In this document: in pieces, positions 48,427 to 62,900 of the stretch
How the letters are laid out: each line of letters starts with the position of its first letter
Position numbering within the stretch: the first letter of the stretch is position 1
Assembly (NCBI RefSeq): GCF_910591885.1
Contig: NC_063273.1
Coordinates: forward strand, 1 to 64,000
Reading direction: 5' to 3'
Origin: Bombus terrestris
Lineage: Eukaryota > Arthropoda > Insecta > Hymenoptera > Apidae
Length of the DNA stretch: 64,000 nucleotides
Notes under the pieces: model-generated
The model's database searches: none
Seen by the model: only the letters and a program-made list of their open reading frames with translations
Told to the model about the DNA's origin: nothing
Position numbers and translations under genes: made by a program

Positions 48427-49405
48427 TCGTCACTGCTGATGGTGACTCCGCCCCGGTAGCGTTTCCGCCGTAGTTCTCGTTGCCGCCGGCGATGGTAGTG
48501 ATAACGGTGTCGGCGGCGGCGGCAGACCGACGGGTAAGCTGCTCCTTACTTCTCTTGATTTTCGGGGGGGCACATGCCACTCCGCCCATCCTGTGTCCGG
48601 ATGGAGCTCCCAGCCGCTCGCATAAGGGACATTTCGGCGCCAAGGCGGGACATCCCCTGGCGCGGTGCCCGCTTTCACCGCACCTGTAGCAAAGACGGCT
48701 TCTATCCTCGGCGGACGTGCAAGTTGCCCGTACGTGCCCCAACTCCAGGCACTTGAAGCACTGTAAGGGTCTCTTCGGTATGGCAGAGACCCTCGCGATG
48801 GACCACCCCAAGACCACCCTGCCCGCCTGAGCTAGCTTGCGGGCACCGGCCGCCGGACACCTGACCCATGCCGATCCGAGTCCGCCCCTGGAGACGCCGA
48901 TCTCGCCGATCCGAACATCCTCGCTGCTGCATCCCGCGGCCAAGGCCAGAGCCTGACGCAGCTCCTCCTTGCCCATTGAGATGTCCACATTGGTGACCCT
49001 CAGCTCGGCTTTGATCGTGGGAGTTCCGACCCTTACCTTGGTCGGGTCCAGAACGTCTGCCAGGCGCGTCGCAAGGATCGACGCCTTTTCTCTGTCCTTG
49101 TCCCTCGGGACTCTGATGACGATGGCGCCCGTCACCGCCTTCTTCATCGTGACGGCCTGACGCCTATCTCGCCGAGGGGGATAGCTCTTCTGGCCGTCGT
49201 TACGACGTCGGCATACGACATGTTGGCTCCCTCGCTTAGCGTCAGTGTTACCGCGGATGTACTCGGTGCGCGAGGGAGCTTGACTGTTGGCGACGTCTTT
49301 TCCTTCCTGAATGGCTTTTTAACGGTGCCACCGCTGCCCGATTTCGGCGCGACTCCCATCCTATCTGCCCACGGTTTTTGGACAGTCGCTGGTGGCCGGG
49401 ACTTC
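48392..49405 (-). pseudogene. ORF1, truncated and frameshifted, copy H
   Basis: Only the C-terminal ~45% of ORF1 remains: the R1-type domain and three zinc knuckles. One base is missing at about 49160 (ggcctg-acg where intact copies have ggcctgcacg), shifting the frame ahead of MKKAVTG. The upstream remnant (to 49405) still carries KPFRKEK and VVTTARR, as in copy C, before it stops in the AT-rich satellite. No polyQ or coiled coil survives. Confidence 0.92.
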
Positions 49406-50996
49406 AAATTTGAAGTTTCATATTTGAATTTTCTAATTTGAATTTTAAAAGCTGAATTTTTAAATTTGAATTTTCAAATTTGAATTTTCAAATTTGAATT
49501 TTTAAATTTTCAAATTTGAATTTTCAAATATTCAAATTTGAATTTTCAAATTTGAATTTTTAAATTTGTATTTTTAAATTTGAATTTTCAAATTTGAATT
49601 TTTAAATTTTCAAATTTGAATTTTCAAATATTCAAATTTGAATTTTTCAATTTGAATTTTCAAATTTGAATTTTCAAATATTCAAATTTGAATTTTCATA
49701 TTTGAATTTTCTAATTTGAATTTTTAAATTTGAATTTTTAAATTTGAATTTTCAAATTTGAATTTTCAAATTCGAATTTTTAAATTTTCAAATTTGAATT
49801 TTCAAATATTCAAATTTGAATTTTCAAATTTGAATTTTTAAATTTTCAAATTTGAATTTTTAAATTTTCAAATTTGAATTTTCAAATATTCAAATTTGAA
49901 TTTTTAAATTTGAATTTTCAAATTTGAATTTCTAAATTTTCAAATTTGAATTTTCTAATATTCAAATTTGAATTTTTAAATTTGAATTTTCGAATTTGAA
50001 TTTTGAAATTTGAATTTTTAAATTTTCAAATTTGAATTTTCTAATTTCCAAATTTGATTTTTTACATTTTCGAATTTGAATTTTCAAATTTGAATTTTTA
50101 AATTTGAATTTTCAAATTTGAATTTTTAAATTTGAATTTTTAAATTTGAATTTTCAAATTTGAATTTTCAAATTTGAATTTTCAAATTTGAATTTTCAAA
50201 TTTGAATTTTTAAATTTGAATTTTCAAATTTGAATTTTTAAATTTTCAAATTTGAATTTTCGAATTTGAATTTTCAAATATTCAAATTTGAATTTTTAAA
50301 TTTTCAAATTTGAATTTTCAAATTTGAATTTTTAAATTTTCAAATTTGAATTTTCAAATTTGAATTTTTTAATTTTCAAATTTGAATTTTCAAATATTCA
50401 AATTTGAATTTTCAAATTTTCAAATTTGAATTTTCAAATTTTCAAATTTGAATTTTTTAATTTGAATTTTCAAATTTGAATTTTTAAATTTTCAAATTTG
50501 AATTTTCAAATATTCAAATTTGAATTTTCAAATTTGAAATTTCAAATTTGAATTTTTAAATTTTCAAATTTGAATTTTCAATGTTGAATTTTCAAATTTG
50601 AATTTTCAAATATTCAAATTTGAATTTTCAAATTTGAATTTTCAAATTTGAATTTTCAAATTTGAATTTTTGAATTTTCAAATTTGAATTTTTAAATTTG
50701 ACTTTTGAAATTTGAACTTTTAAATTTGAATTTTCGAATTTGAATTTTCAAATTTGAATTTTGAAATTTGAATTTTTAAATTTGAATTTTCAAATTTGAA
50801 TTTTTAAATTTTCAAATTTGAGTTTTCAAATTTGAATATTCAAATTTGAATTTTCAAATTTTCAAATTTGAATTTTCAAATTTTCAAATTTGAATTTTCA
50901 AATTTTCAAATTTGAATTTTCAAATTTTCAAATTTTCAAAAATTCAAATAGTCAAATTTGAATTTTCAAATCTTCAAATTTTTAAATTTGAATTTT
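49406..50996 (+). repeat. AT-rich palindromic satellite (14-mer/8-mer)
   Basis: About 1.6 kb built from a 14-bp unit, AAATTTGAATTTTC and the variant ending TTTTT, interspersed with 8-bp units AAATTTTC or AAATATTC. The core CAAATTTG and the longer AAATTCAAATTTGAATTT are self-complementary, so each unit can form a hairpin and strand is nominal. Very few G or C. The edges are degenerate: near the left AAAGCTGAATTT, near the right AATAGTCAAATTTG. No gene is visible. Confidence 0.95.
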
Positions 50997-53900
50997 GTTG
51001 TCCAACGGTGTCCCACGTTGTCCCACGTTGTCCCACTTTGTCCCACGTTGTCCCACGTTGTCCAACGATGTCCCACGTTGTCCCACGTTGTCCCACGTTG
51101 TCCCACGTTGTCCCACGTTGTCCCACGTTGTCCCACGTTGTCCCACGGTGTCCAACGGTGTCCAACGATGTCCAACGGTGTCCAACGGTGTCCAACGGTG
51201 TCCCACGGTGTCCAACGATGTCCAACGGTGTCCAACGATGTCCAACGGTGTCCAACGGCGTCCAACGGTGTCCCACGGTGTCCAACGGTGTCCCACGTTG
51301 TCCCACGTTGTCCCACGTTGTCCAACGGTGTCCAACGGTGTCCAACGATTTCCAACGATGTCCAACGTCGTCCAACGGTGTCCAACGGTGTCCAACGATG
51401 TCCAACGTCGTCCAACGGTGTCCAACGATGTCCAACGGTGTCCAACGGTGTCCAACGGTGTCCAACGAAGTCCAACGTCGTCCAACGGTGTCCAACGGTG
51501 TCCCACGGTGTCCAACGATGTCCAACGGTGTCCAACGATGTCCAACGGTGTCCAACGGCGTCCAACGGTGTCCCACGTTGTCCCACGTTGTCCCACGTTG
51601 TCCCACGTTGTCCCACGTTGTCCCACGTTGTCCAACGATGTCCAACGGTGTCCCACGTTGTCCCACGTTGTCCCACGTTGTCCCACGTTGTCCCAAGTTG
51701 TTCCATGGTTTCCCACGTTGTCCCACGTTGTCCCACGTTGTCCCACGTTGTCCAACGGTGTCCAACGGTGTCCAACGATGTCCAACGATGTCCAACGGTG
51801 TCCCACGATGTCCAACGATGTCCAACGATATCCAACGGTGTCCAACGGTGTCCCACGTTGTCCCACGTTGTCCCACGTTGTCCCACGGTGTCCAACGATG
51901 TCCAACGGTGTCCCACGTTGTCCAACGGTGTCCCACGTTGTCCCACGTTGTCCCACGTTGTCCCACGTTGTCCCACGATGTCCCACGTTGTCCCACGTTG
52001 TCCCACGTTGTCCCACGTTGTCCCACGTTGTCCCACGTTGACCCACGTTGTCCCACGTTGTCCCACGTTGTCCCACGGTGTCCAACGGTGTCCAACGATG
52101 TCCAACGGTGTCCAACGGTGTCCCACGTTGTCCCACGTTGTCCCACGTTGTCCCACGTTGTCCCACGGTGTCCAACGATGTCCAACGGTGTCGCACGTTG
52201 TTCCACGTTGTCCCACGGTGTCCAACGATGTCCAACGGTGTCCCACGTTGTCCAACGGTGTCCCACGTTGTCCCACGTTGTCCCACGTTGTCCCACGTTG
52301 TCCCACGGTGTCCCACGTTGTCCCACGTTGTCCCACGTTGTCCCACGTTGTCCCACGTTGTCCCACGTTGTCCCACGTTGTCCCACGTTGTCCCACGTTG
52401 TCCCACGTTGTCCCACGTTGTCCCACGATGTCCCACGTTGTCCCACGTTGTCCCACGTTGTCCCACGTTGTCCCACGTTGTCCCACGTTGTTCCATGGTT
52501 TCCCACGTTGTCCCACGTTGTCCCACGTTGTCCCACGGTGTCCAACGATGTCCAACGGTGTCCAACGGTGTCCCACGGTGTCCAACGGTGTCCCACGTTG
52601 TCCCACGTTGTCCCACGTTGTCCCACGTTGTCCCACGTTGTCCAACGGTGTCCCACGGTGTCCAACGGTGTCCCACGTTGTCCCACGTTGTCCCACGTTG
52701 TCCCACGTTGTCCCACGTTGTCCCACGTTGTCCCACGTTGTCCCACGGTGTCCAACGATGTCCAACGGTGTCCAACGATGTCCAACGGTGTCCCACGATG
52801 TCCAACGATGTCCAACGATGTCCAACGGTGTCCAACGATGTCCAACGATGTCCAACGGTGTCCCACGATGTCCAACGATGTCCAACAATGTCCAACGGTG
52901 TCCAACGGTGTCCCACGTTGTCCCACGTTGTGCCACGTTGTCCCACGGTGTCCAACGATGCCCAACGGTGTCCCACGTTGTCCCACGTTGTCCCACGTTG
53001 TCCCACGTTGTCCCACGTTGTCCCACGTTGTCCCACGTTGTCCCACGTTGTCCCACGTTGTCCCACGTTGTTCCATGGTTTCCCACGTTGTCCCACGTTG
53101 TCCCACGTTGTCCCACGGTGTCCAACGATGTCCAACGGTGTCCAACGGTGTCCCACGGTGTCCAACGGTGTCCCACGTTGTCCCACGTTGTCCCACGTTG
53201 TCCCACGTTGTCCCACGTTGTCCAACGGTGTCCCACGGTGTCCAACGGTGTCCCACGTTGTCCCACGTTGTCCCACGTTGTCCCACGTTGTCCCACGTTG
53301 TCCCACGTTGTCCCACGTTGTCCCACGTTGTCCCACGTTGTCCAACGGTGTCCCACGGTGTCCAACGGTGTCCAACGATGTCCAACGGTGTCCAACGGTG
53401 TCCCACGTTGTCCCACGTTGTCCCACGTTGTCCCACGTTGTCCCACGGTGTCCAACGATGTCCAACGGTGTCCCACGTTGTCCAACGGTGTCCCACGTTG
53501 TCCCACGTTGTCCCACGTTGTCCCACGTTGTCCCACGATGTCCCACGTTGTCCCACGTTGTCCCACGTTGTCCCACGTTGTCCCACGTTGTCCCACGTTG
53601 TCCCACGTTGTCCCACGTTGTCCCACGTTGTCCCACGTTGTCCCACGATGTCCCACGTTGTCCCACGTTGTCCCACGTTGTCCCACGTTGTCCCACGTTG
53701 TCCCACGTTGTCCCACGTTGTCCCACGTTGTCCCACGTTGTCCCACGGTGTCCAACGGTGTCCAACGATGTCCCACGGTGTCCAACGGTGTCCCACGTTG
53801 TCCCACGTTGTCCCACGTTGTCCCACGGTGTCCAACGATGTCCAACGGTGTCCCACGTTGTCCCACGTTGTCCCACGTTGTCCCACGTTGTCCCACGTTG

Positions 53901-56900
53901 TCCCACGATGTCCCACGTTGTCCCACGTTGTCCCACGTTGTCCCACGTTGTCCCACGTTGTCCCACGTTGTCCCACGTTGTCCCACGGTGTCCAACGATG
54001 TCCAACGGTGTCCAACGATATCCAACGGTGTCCCACGATGTCCAACGATGTCCAACGATGTCCAACGGTGTCCAACGGTGTCCCACGTTGTCCCACGTTG
54101 TCCCACGTTGTCCCACGTTGTCCCACGGTGTCCAACGGTGTCCAACGATGTCCAACGGTGTCCAACGGTGTCCCACGTTGTCCCACGTTGTCCCACGTTG
54201 TCCCACGGTGTCCAACGATGTCCAACGGTGTCCCACGTTGTCCCACGGTGTCCAACGATGTCCAACGGTGTCCAACGGTGTCCCACGGTGTCCAACGGTG
54301 TCCCACGTTGTCCCACGTTGTCCCACGTTGTCCCACGTTGTCCCACGTTGTCCCACGTTGTTCCATGGTTTCCCACGTTGTCCCACGTTGTCCCACGTTG
54401 TCCCACGGTGTCCAACGATGTCCAACGGTGTCCAACGGTGTCCCACGGTGTCCAACGGTGTCCCATGGTGTCCAACGGTGTCCCACGTTGTCCCACGTTG
54501 TCCCACGTTGTCCCACGTTGTCCCACGTTGTCCCACGTTGTCCCACGTTGTCCCACGTTGTACCACGGTGTCCAACGATGTCCAACGGTGTCCAACGGTG
54601 TCCAACGGTGTCCAACGATGTCCAACGATGTCCAGCGATGTCCAACGGTGTCCAACGATGTCCAACGATGTCCAACGGTGTCCCACGTTGTCCCACGTTG
54701 TCCCACGTTGTCCCACGGTGTCCAACGATGTCCAACGGTGTCCAACGATGTCCAACGGTGTCCCACGATGTCCAACGATGTCCAACGATGTCCAACGGTG
54801 TCCAACGGTGTCCCACGTTGTCCCACGTTGTCCCACGTTGTCCCACGTTGTCCCACGGTGTCCAACGATGCCCAACGGTGTCCCACGTTGTCCCACGTTG
54901 TCCCACGTTGTCCCACGTTGTCCCACGTTGTCCCACGTTGTCCCACGTTGTCCCACGTTGTCCCACGTTGTTCCATGGTTTCCCACGTTGTCCCACGTTG
55001 TCCCACGTTGTCCCACGGTGTCCAACGATGTCCAACGGTGTCCAACGGTGTCCCACGGTGTCCAACGGTGTCCCACGTTGTCCCACGTTGTCCCACGTTG
55101 TCCCACGTTGTCCCACGTTGTCCCACGTTGTCCAACGGTGTCCCACGGTGTCCAGCGGTGTCCCACGTTGTCCCACGTTGTCCCACGTTGTCCCACGTTG
55201 TCCCACGTTGTCCCACGTTGTCCCACGTTGTCCCACGTTGTCCAACGGTGTCCCACGGTGTCCAACGGTGTCCAACGATGTCCAACGGTGTCCAACGGTG
55301 TCCCACGTTGTCCCACGTTGTCCCACGTTGTCCCACGTTGTCCCACGGTGTCCAACGATGTCCAACGGTGTCCCACGTTGTCCAACGGTGTCCCACGTTG
55401 TCCCACGTTGTCCCACGTTGTCCCACGTTGTCCCACGATGTCCCACGTTGTCCCACGTTGTCCCACGTTGTCCCACGTTGTCCCACGTTGTCCCACGTTG
55501 TCCCACGTTTTCCCACGTTGTCCCACGTTGTCCCACGTTGTCCCACGTTGTCCCACGATGTCCCACGTTGTCCCACGTTGTCCCACGTTGTCCCACGTTG
55601 TCCCACGTTGTCCCACGTTGTCCCACGTTGTCCCACGTTGTCCCACGGTGTCCAACGATGTCCAACGGTGTCCAACGATGTCCAACGGTGTCCCACGATG
55701 TCCAACGATGTCCAACGATGTCCAACGGTGTCCAACGGTGTCCCACGTTGTCCCACGTTGTCCCACGTTGTCCCACGTTGTCCCACGATGTCCACCGATG
55801 TCCAACGGTGTCCAACGGTGTCCAACGGTGTCCAACGGTGTCCAACGATGTCCAACGATGTCCAACGATGTCCAACGATGTCCAACGATGTCCAACGATG
55901 TCCAACGGTGTCCCACGTTGTCCCACGTTGTCCCACGTTGTCCCACGGTGTCCCACGTTGTCCCACGTTGTCCCACGTTGTCCCACGGTGTCCAACGATG
56001 TCCAACGGTGTCCAACGATGTCCAACGGTGTCCCACGATGTCCAACGATGTCCAACGATGTCCAACGGTGTCCCACGTTGTCCAACGGTGTCCCACGTTG
56101 TCCCACGTTGTCCCACGTTGTCCCACGGTGTCCAACGATGTCCAACGGTGTCCAACGATGTCCAACGGTGTCCCACGATGTCCAACGATGTCCAACGATG
56201 TCCAACGGTGTCCAACGGTGTCCCACGTTGTCCCACGTTGTCCCACGTTGTCCCACGTTGTCCCACGATGTCCACCGATGTCCAACGGTGTCCAACGGTG
56301 TCCAACTGTGTCCAACGGTGTCCAACGATGTCCAACGGTGTCCAACGATGTCCAACGATGTCCAACGGTGTCCCACGATGTCCAACGATGTCCAACGATG
56401 TCCAACGGTGTCCAACGGTGTCCCACGTTGTCCCACGTTGTCCCACGTTGTCCCACGGTGTCCAACGATGTCCAACGGTGTCCCACGTTGTCCAACGGTG
56501 TCCCACGTTGTCCCACGTTGTCCCACGTTGTCCCACGTTGTCCCACGATGTCCCACGTTGTCCCACGTTGTCCCACGTTGTCCCACGTTGTCCCACGTTG
56601 TCCCACGTTGTCCCACGTTGTCCCACGTTGTCCCACGTTGTCCCACGTTGTCCCACGTTGTCCCACGTTGTCCCACGATGTCCCACGTTGTCCCACGTTG
56701 TCCCACGTTGTCCCACGTTGTCCCACGTTGTCCCACGTTGTCCCACGTTGTCCCACGTTGTCCCACGGTGTCCAACGATGTCCAACGGTGTCCAACGATG
56801 TCCAACGGTGTCCCACGATGTCCAACGATGTCCAACGATGTCCAACGGTGTCGAACGGTGTCCCACGTTGTCCCACGTTGTCCCACGTTGTCCCACGGTG

Positions 56901-59900
56901 TCCAGCGATGTCCAACGGTGTCCCACGTTGTCCAACGGTGTCCCACGTTGTCCCACGTTGTCCCACGTTGTCCCACGTTGTCCCACGTTGTCCCACGATG
57001 TCCCACGTTGTCCCACGTTGTCCCACGTTGTCCCACGTTGTCCCACGTTGTCCCACGTTGTCCCACGTTGTCCCACGTTGTCCCACGATGTCCCACGTTG
57101 TCCCACGTTGTCCCACGTTGTCCCACGTTGTCCCACGTTGTCCCACGTTGTCCCACGTTGTCCCACGTTGTCCCACGGTGTCCAACGATGTCCAACGGTG
57201 TCCAACGGTGTCCCACGGTGTCCAACGGTGTCCCACGTTGTCCCACGTTGTCCCACGTTGTCCCACGTTGTCCCACGTTGTCCCACGATGTCCCACGTTG
57301 TCCCACGTTGTCCCACGTTGTCCCACGTTGTCCCACGTTGTCCCACGTTGTCCCACGTTGTCCCACGGTGTCCAACGATGTCCAACGGTGTCCAACGGTG
57401 TCCCACGGTGTCCAACGGTGTCCCACGTTGTCCCACGTTGTCCCACGTTGTCCCACGTTGTCCCACGTTGTCCAACGGTGTCCCACGGTGTCCAACGGTG
57501 TCCCACGTTGTCCCACGTTGTCCCACGTTGTCCCACGTTGTCCCACGTTGTCCCACGTTGTCCCACGTTGTCCCACGTTGTCCCACGGTGTCCAACGATG
57601 TCCAACGGTGTCCAACGGTGTCCCACGGTGTCCAACGGTGTCCCACGTTGTCCCACGTTGTCCCACGTTGTCCCACGTTGTCCCACGTTGTCCCACGTTG
57701 TCCCACGTTGTCCCACGGTGTCCAACGATGTCCAACGGTGTCCAACGATGTCCAACGGTGTCCCACGATGTCCAACGATGTCCAACGATGTCCAACGGTG
57801 TCCAACGGTGTCCCACGTTGTCCCACGTTGTCCCACGTTGTTCCATGGTTTCCCACGTTGTCCCACGTTGTCCCACGTTGTCCCACGGTGTCCAACGGTG
57901 TCCCACGTTGTCCCACGTTGTCCCACGTTGTCCCACGTTGTCCCACGGTGTCCAGCGATGTCCAACGGTGTCCAACGGTGTCCAACGGTGTCCAACGATG
58001 TCCAACGATGTCCAACGATATCCAACGGTGTCCAACGATGTCCAACGATGTCCAACGGTGTCCCACGATGTCCAACGATGTCCAACGATGTCCAACGGTG
58101 TCCAACGATGTCCAACGGTGTCCAACGATGTCCAACGATGTCCAACGGTGTCCCACGATGTCCAGCGATGTCCAACGATGTCCAACGTTGTCCAACGGTG
58201 TCCCACGTTGTCCCACGTTGTCCCACGGTGTCCAACGATGTCCAACGGTGTCCCACGTTGTCCAACGGTGTCGCACGTTGTCCCACGTTGTCCCACGTTG
58301 TCCCACGTTGTCCCACGATGTCCCACGTTGTCCCACGTTGTCCCACGTTGTCCCACGTTGTCCCACGTTGTCCCACGGTGTCCAACGGTGTCCCACGATG
58401 TCCACCGATGTCCAACGATGTCCAACGGTGTCCCACGATGTCCAACGATGTACAACGATGTCCAACGGTGTCCAACGGTGTCCCACGTTGTCCCACGTTG
58501 TCCCACGTTGTCCCACGGTGTCCAACGATGTCCAACGGTGTCCCACGTTGTCCCACGTTGTCCCACGTTGTCCCACGTTGTCCCACGTTGTCCCACGTTG
58601 TCCCACGTTGTCCCACGTTGTCCCACGTTGTTCCATGGTTTCCCACGTTGTCCCACGTTGTCCCACGTTGTCCCACGGTGTCCCACGTTGTCCCACGTTG
58701 TCCCACGTTGTCCCACGTTGTCCCACGTTGTCCCACGGTGTCCAACGGTGTCCAACGGTGTCCAACGGTGTCCAACGATGTCCAACGGTGGCCAACGGTG
58801 TCCCACGGTGTCCAACGGTGTCCAACGGTGTCCCACGGTGTCCAACGGTGTCCCACGTTGTCCCACGTTGTCCCACGTTGTCCCACGATGTCCCACGTTG
58901 TCCAACGATGTCCAACGGTGTCCCACGTTGTCCCACGTTGTCCTACGTTGTCCCACGTTGTCCCACGTTGTCCCACGTTGTCCCACGTTGTCCCACGGTG
59001 TCCAACGGTGTCCAACGATGTCCAACGGTGTCCAACGGTGTCCCACGTTGTCCCACGTTGTCCCACGTTGTCCCACGTTGTCCCACGTTGTCCCACGTTG
59101 TCCAACGGTGTCCCACGGTGTCCAACGGTGTCCAACGGTGTCCAACGGTGTCCAACGATGTCCAACGATGTCCAACGATGTCCAACGGTGTCCAACGATG
59201 TCCAACGATGTCCAACGGTGTCCCACGATGTCCAACGATGTCCAACGATGTCCAACGGTGTCCAACGGTGTCCCACGTTGTCCCACGTTGTCCCACGTTG
59301 TCCCACGTTGTCCCACGGTGTCCAACGATGTCCAACGGTGTCCCACGTTGTCCAACGGTGTCCCACGTTGTCCAACGGTGTCCCACGTTGTCCCACGTTG
59401 TCCCACGTTGTCCCACGTTGTCCCACGGTGTCCAACGATGTCCAACGGTGTCCAACGATGTCCAACGGTGTCCCACGATGTCCAACGATGTCCGACGATG
59501 TCCCACGTTGTCCCACGTTGTCCCACGTTGTCCCACGTTGTCCCACGTTGTCCCACGTTGTCCCACGTTGTCCCACGTTGTCCCACGTTGTCCCACGTTG
59601 TCCCACGGTGTCCAACGATGTCCAACGGTGTCCAACGATGTCCAACGGTGTCCCACGATGTCCAACGATGTCCAACGATGTCCAACGGTGTCCAGCGGTG
59701 TCCCACGTTGTCCCACGTTGTCCCACGTTGTCCCACGGTGTCCAACGATGTCCAACGGTGTCCAACGATGTCCAACGATGTCCAACGGTGTCCCACGATG
59801 TCCAACGATGTCCAACAATGTCCAACGGTGTCCAACGGTGTCCCACGTTGTCCCACGTTGTCCCACGTTGTCCCACGGTGTCCCACGTTGTCCCACGTTG

Positions 59901-62900
59901 TCCCACGTTGTCCCACGTTGTCCCACGTTGTCCCACGTTGTCCCACGTTGTCCCACGGTGTCCAACGATGTCCAGCGGTGTCCAACGGTGTCCCACGGTG
60001 TCCCACGGTGTCCAACGGTGTCCCACGTTGTCCCACGTTGTCCCACGTTGTCCCACGTTGTCCCACGATGTCCCACGTTGTCCAACGATGTCCAACGGTG
60101 TCCCACGTTGTCCCACGCTGTCCTACGTTGTCCCACGTTGTCCCACGTTGTCCCACGTTGTCCCACGTTGTCCCACGTTGTCCCACGTTGTCCCACGGTG
60201 TCCAACGGTGTCCAACGGTGTCCCACGATGTCCACCGATGTCCAACGGTGTCCAACGGTGTCCAACGGTGTCCAACGGTGTCCAACGATGTCCAACGGTG
60301 TCCCACGTTGTCCCACGTTGTCCTACGTTGTCCCACGTTGTCCCACGTTGTCCCACGTTGTCCCACGTTGTCCCACGGTGTCCAACGGTGTCCAACGATG
60401 TCCAACGGTGTCCCACGTTGTCCCACGTTGTCCCACGTTGTCCCACGTTGTCCCACGTTGTTCCATGGTTTCCCACGTTGTCCCACGTTGTCCCACGTTG
60501 TCCCACGGTGTCCAACGATGTCCAACGGTGTCCAACGGTGTCCCACGGTGTCCAACGGTGTCCCACGTTGTCCCACGTTGTCCCACGTTGTCCCACGTTG
60601 TCCCACGTTGTCCAACGGTGTCCCACGGAGTCCAACGGTGTCCCACGTTGTCCCACGTTGTCCCACGTTGTCCCACGTTGTCCCACGTTGTCCCACGTTG
60701 TCCCACGTTGTCCCACGGTGTCCAACGATGTCCAACGGTGTCCAACGGTGTCCCACGATGTCCACCGATGTCCAACGGTGTCCAACGGTGTCCAACGGTG
60801 TCCAACGGTGTCCAACGATGTCCAACGATGTCCAACGATGTCCAACGGTGTCCAACGATGTCCAACGATGTCCAACGGTGTCCCACGATGTCCAACGATG
60901 TCCAACGATGTCCAACGGTGTCCAACGGTGTCCCACGTTGTCCCACGTTGTCCCACGTTGTCCCACGGTGTCCAACGATGTCCAACGGTGTCCCACGATG
61001 TCCACCGATGTCCAACGGTGTCCAACGGTGTCCAACGGTGTCCAACGGTGTCCAACGATGTCCAACGATGTCCAACGATGTCCAACGGTGTCCAACGATG
61101 TCCAACGATGTCCAACGGTGTCCCACGATGTCCAACGATGTCCAACGATGTCCAACGGTGTCCAACGGTGTCCCACGTTGTCCCACGTTGTCCCACGTTG
61201 TCCCACGTTGTCCCACGGTGTCCAACGATGTCCAACGGTGTCCGACGTTGTCCAACGGTGTCCCACGTTGTCCCACGTTGTCCCACGTTGTCCCACGTTG
61301 TCCCACGTTGTTCCATGGTTTCCCACGTTGTCCCACGTTGTCCCACGTTGTCCCACGTTGTCCCACGTTGTTCCATGGTTTCCCACGTTGTCCCACGTTG
61401 TCCCACGTTGTCCCACGGTGTCCAGCGATGTCCAACGGTGTCCAACGGTGTCCAACGGTGTCCAACGATGTCCAACGATGTCCAACGATGTCCAACGGTG
61501 TCCAACGATGTCCAACGATGTCCAACGGTGTCCCACGATGTCCAACGATGTCCAACGATGTCCAACGGTGTCCAACGATATCCAACGGTGTCCAACGATG
61601 TCCAACGATGTCCAACGGTGTCCCACGATGTCCAGCGATGTCCAACGATGTCCAACGTTGTCCAACGATGTCCAACGGTGTCCAACGATGTCCAACGGTG
61701 TCCCACGATGTCCAACGATGTCCGACGATGTCCCACGTTGTCCCACGTTGTCCCACGTTGTCCCACGTTGTCCCACGTTGTCCCACGTTGTCCCACGTTG
61801 TCCCACGTTGTCCCACGGTGTCCAACGATGTCCAACGGTGTCCAACGGTGTCCCACGGTGTCCAACGGTGTCCCACGTTGTCCCACGTTGTCCCACATTG
61901 TCCAACGGTGTCCCACGTTGTCCGACGTTGTCCCACGTTGTCCCACGTTGTCCCACGATGTCCCACGTTGTCCCACGTTGTCCCACGTTGTCCCACGTTG
62001 TCCCACGTTGTCCCACGTTGTCCCACGTTGTCCCACGTTGTCCCACGTTGTCCCACGTTGTCCCACGTTGTCCCACGTTGTTCCATGGTTTCCCACGTTG
62101 TCCCACGTTGTCCCACGTTGTCCCACGTTGTCCCACGTTGTTCCATGGTTTCCCACGTTGTCCCCCGTTGTCCCACGTTGTCCCACGGTGTCCAACGATG
62201 TCCAACGATGTCCAACGATGTCCAACGGTGTCCAACGATGTCCAACGATGTCCAACGGTGTCCCACGATGTCCAACGATGTCCAACGATGTCCAACGGTG
62301 TCCAACGATGTCCAACGGTGTCCAACGATGTCCAACGATGTCCAACGGTGTCCCACGATGTCCAGCGATGTCCAACGATGTCCAACGTTGTCCAACGGTG
62401 TCCCACGTTGTCCCACGTTGTCCCACGTTGTCCCACGGTGTCCAACGATGTCCAACGGTGTCCCACGTTGTCCAACGGTGTCCCACGTTGTCCCACGTTG
62501 TCCCACGTTGTCCCACGGTGTCCAACGGTGTCCCACGATGTCCAGCGATGTCCAACGGTGTCCAACGGTGTCCAACGGTGTCCAACGGTGTCCAACGATG
62601 TCCAACGATGTCCAACGATGTCCAACGGTGTCCAACGATGTCCAACGGTGTCCAACGGTGTCCCACGATGTCCAACGATGTACAACGATGTCCAACGGTG
62701 TCCAACGGTGTCCCACGTTGTCCCACGTTGTCCCACGTTGTCCCACGGTGTCCAACGATGTCCAACGGTGTCCCACGTTGTCCCACGTTGTCCCACGTTG
62801 TCCCACGTTGTCCCACGTTGTCCCACGTTGTCCCACGTTGTCCCATGTTGTCCCACGTTGTCCCACGTTGTCCCACGTTGTCCCACGGTGTCCAACGATG

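Larger units (their letters stand above)
44859..49405 (-). mobile_element. TRAS-like non-LTR retrotransposon, copy H (5'-truncated, frameshifted)
   Basis: Innermost copy. The poly(A) tail (T run 44859-44882, with a C at 44863) and 3' junction are normal, but homology stops abruptly at 49405 inside ORF1, where the AT-rich satellite begins. About 1.44 kb of the 5' end is missing. Both frames carry one-base deletions. It is sister to copy C. The truncation is joined to satellite DNA, not to telomeric repeat, so incomplete reverse transcription into telomere does not by itself explain it; a later break is more likely. Confidence 0.94.

Noticed and set aside
49406..50996. An AT-rich replication origin or promoter
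   Set aside because: It is a tandem satellite without transcripts or conserved origin motifs that I can identify; nothing supports a specific regulatory role.
50995..52041. 348-codon + strand frame in the satellite
   Set aside because: Same repeat effect on the other strand; no domain and no unique sequence.
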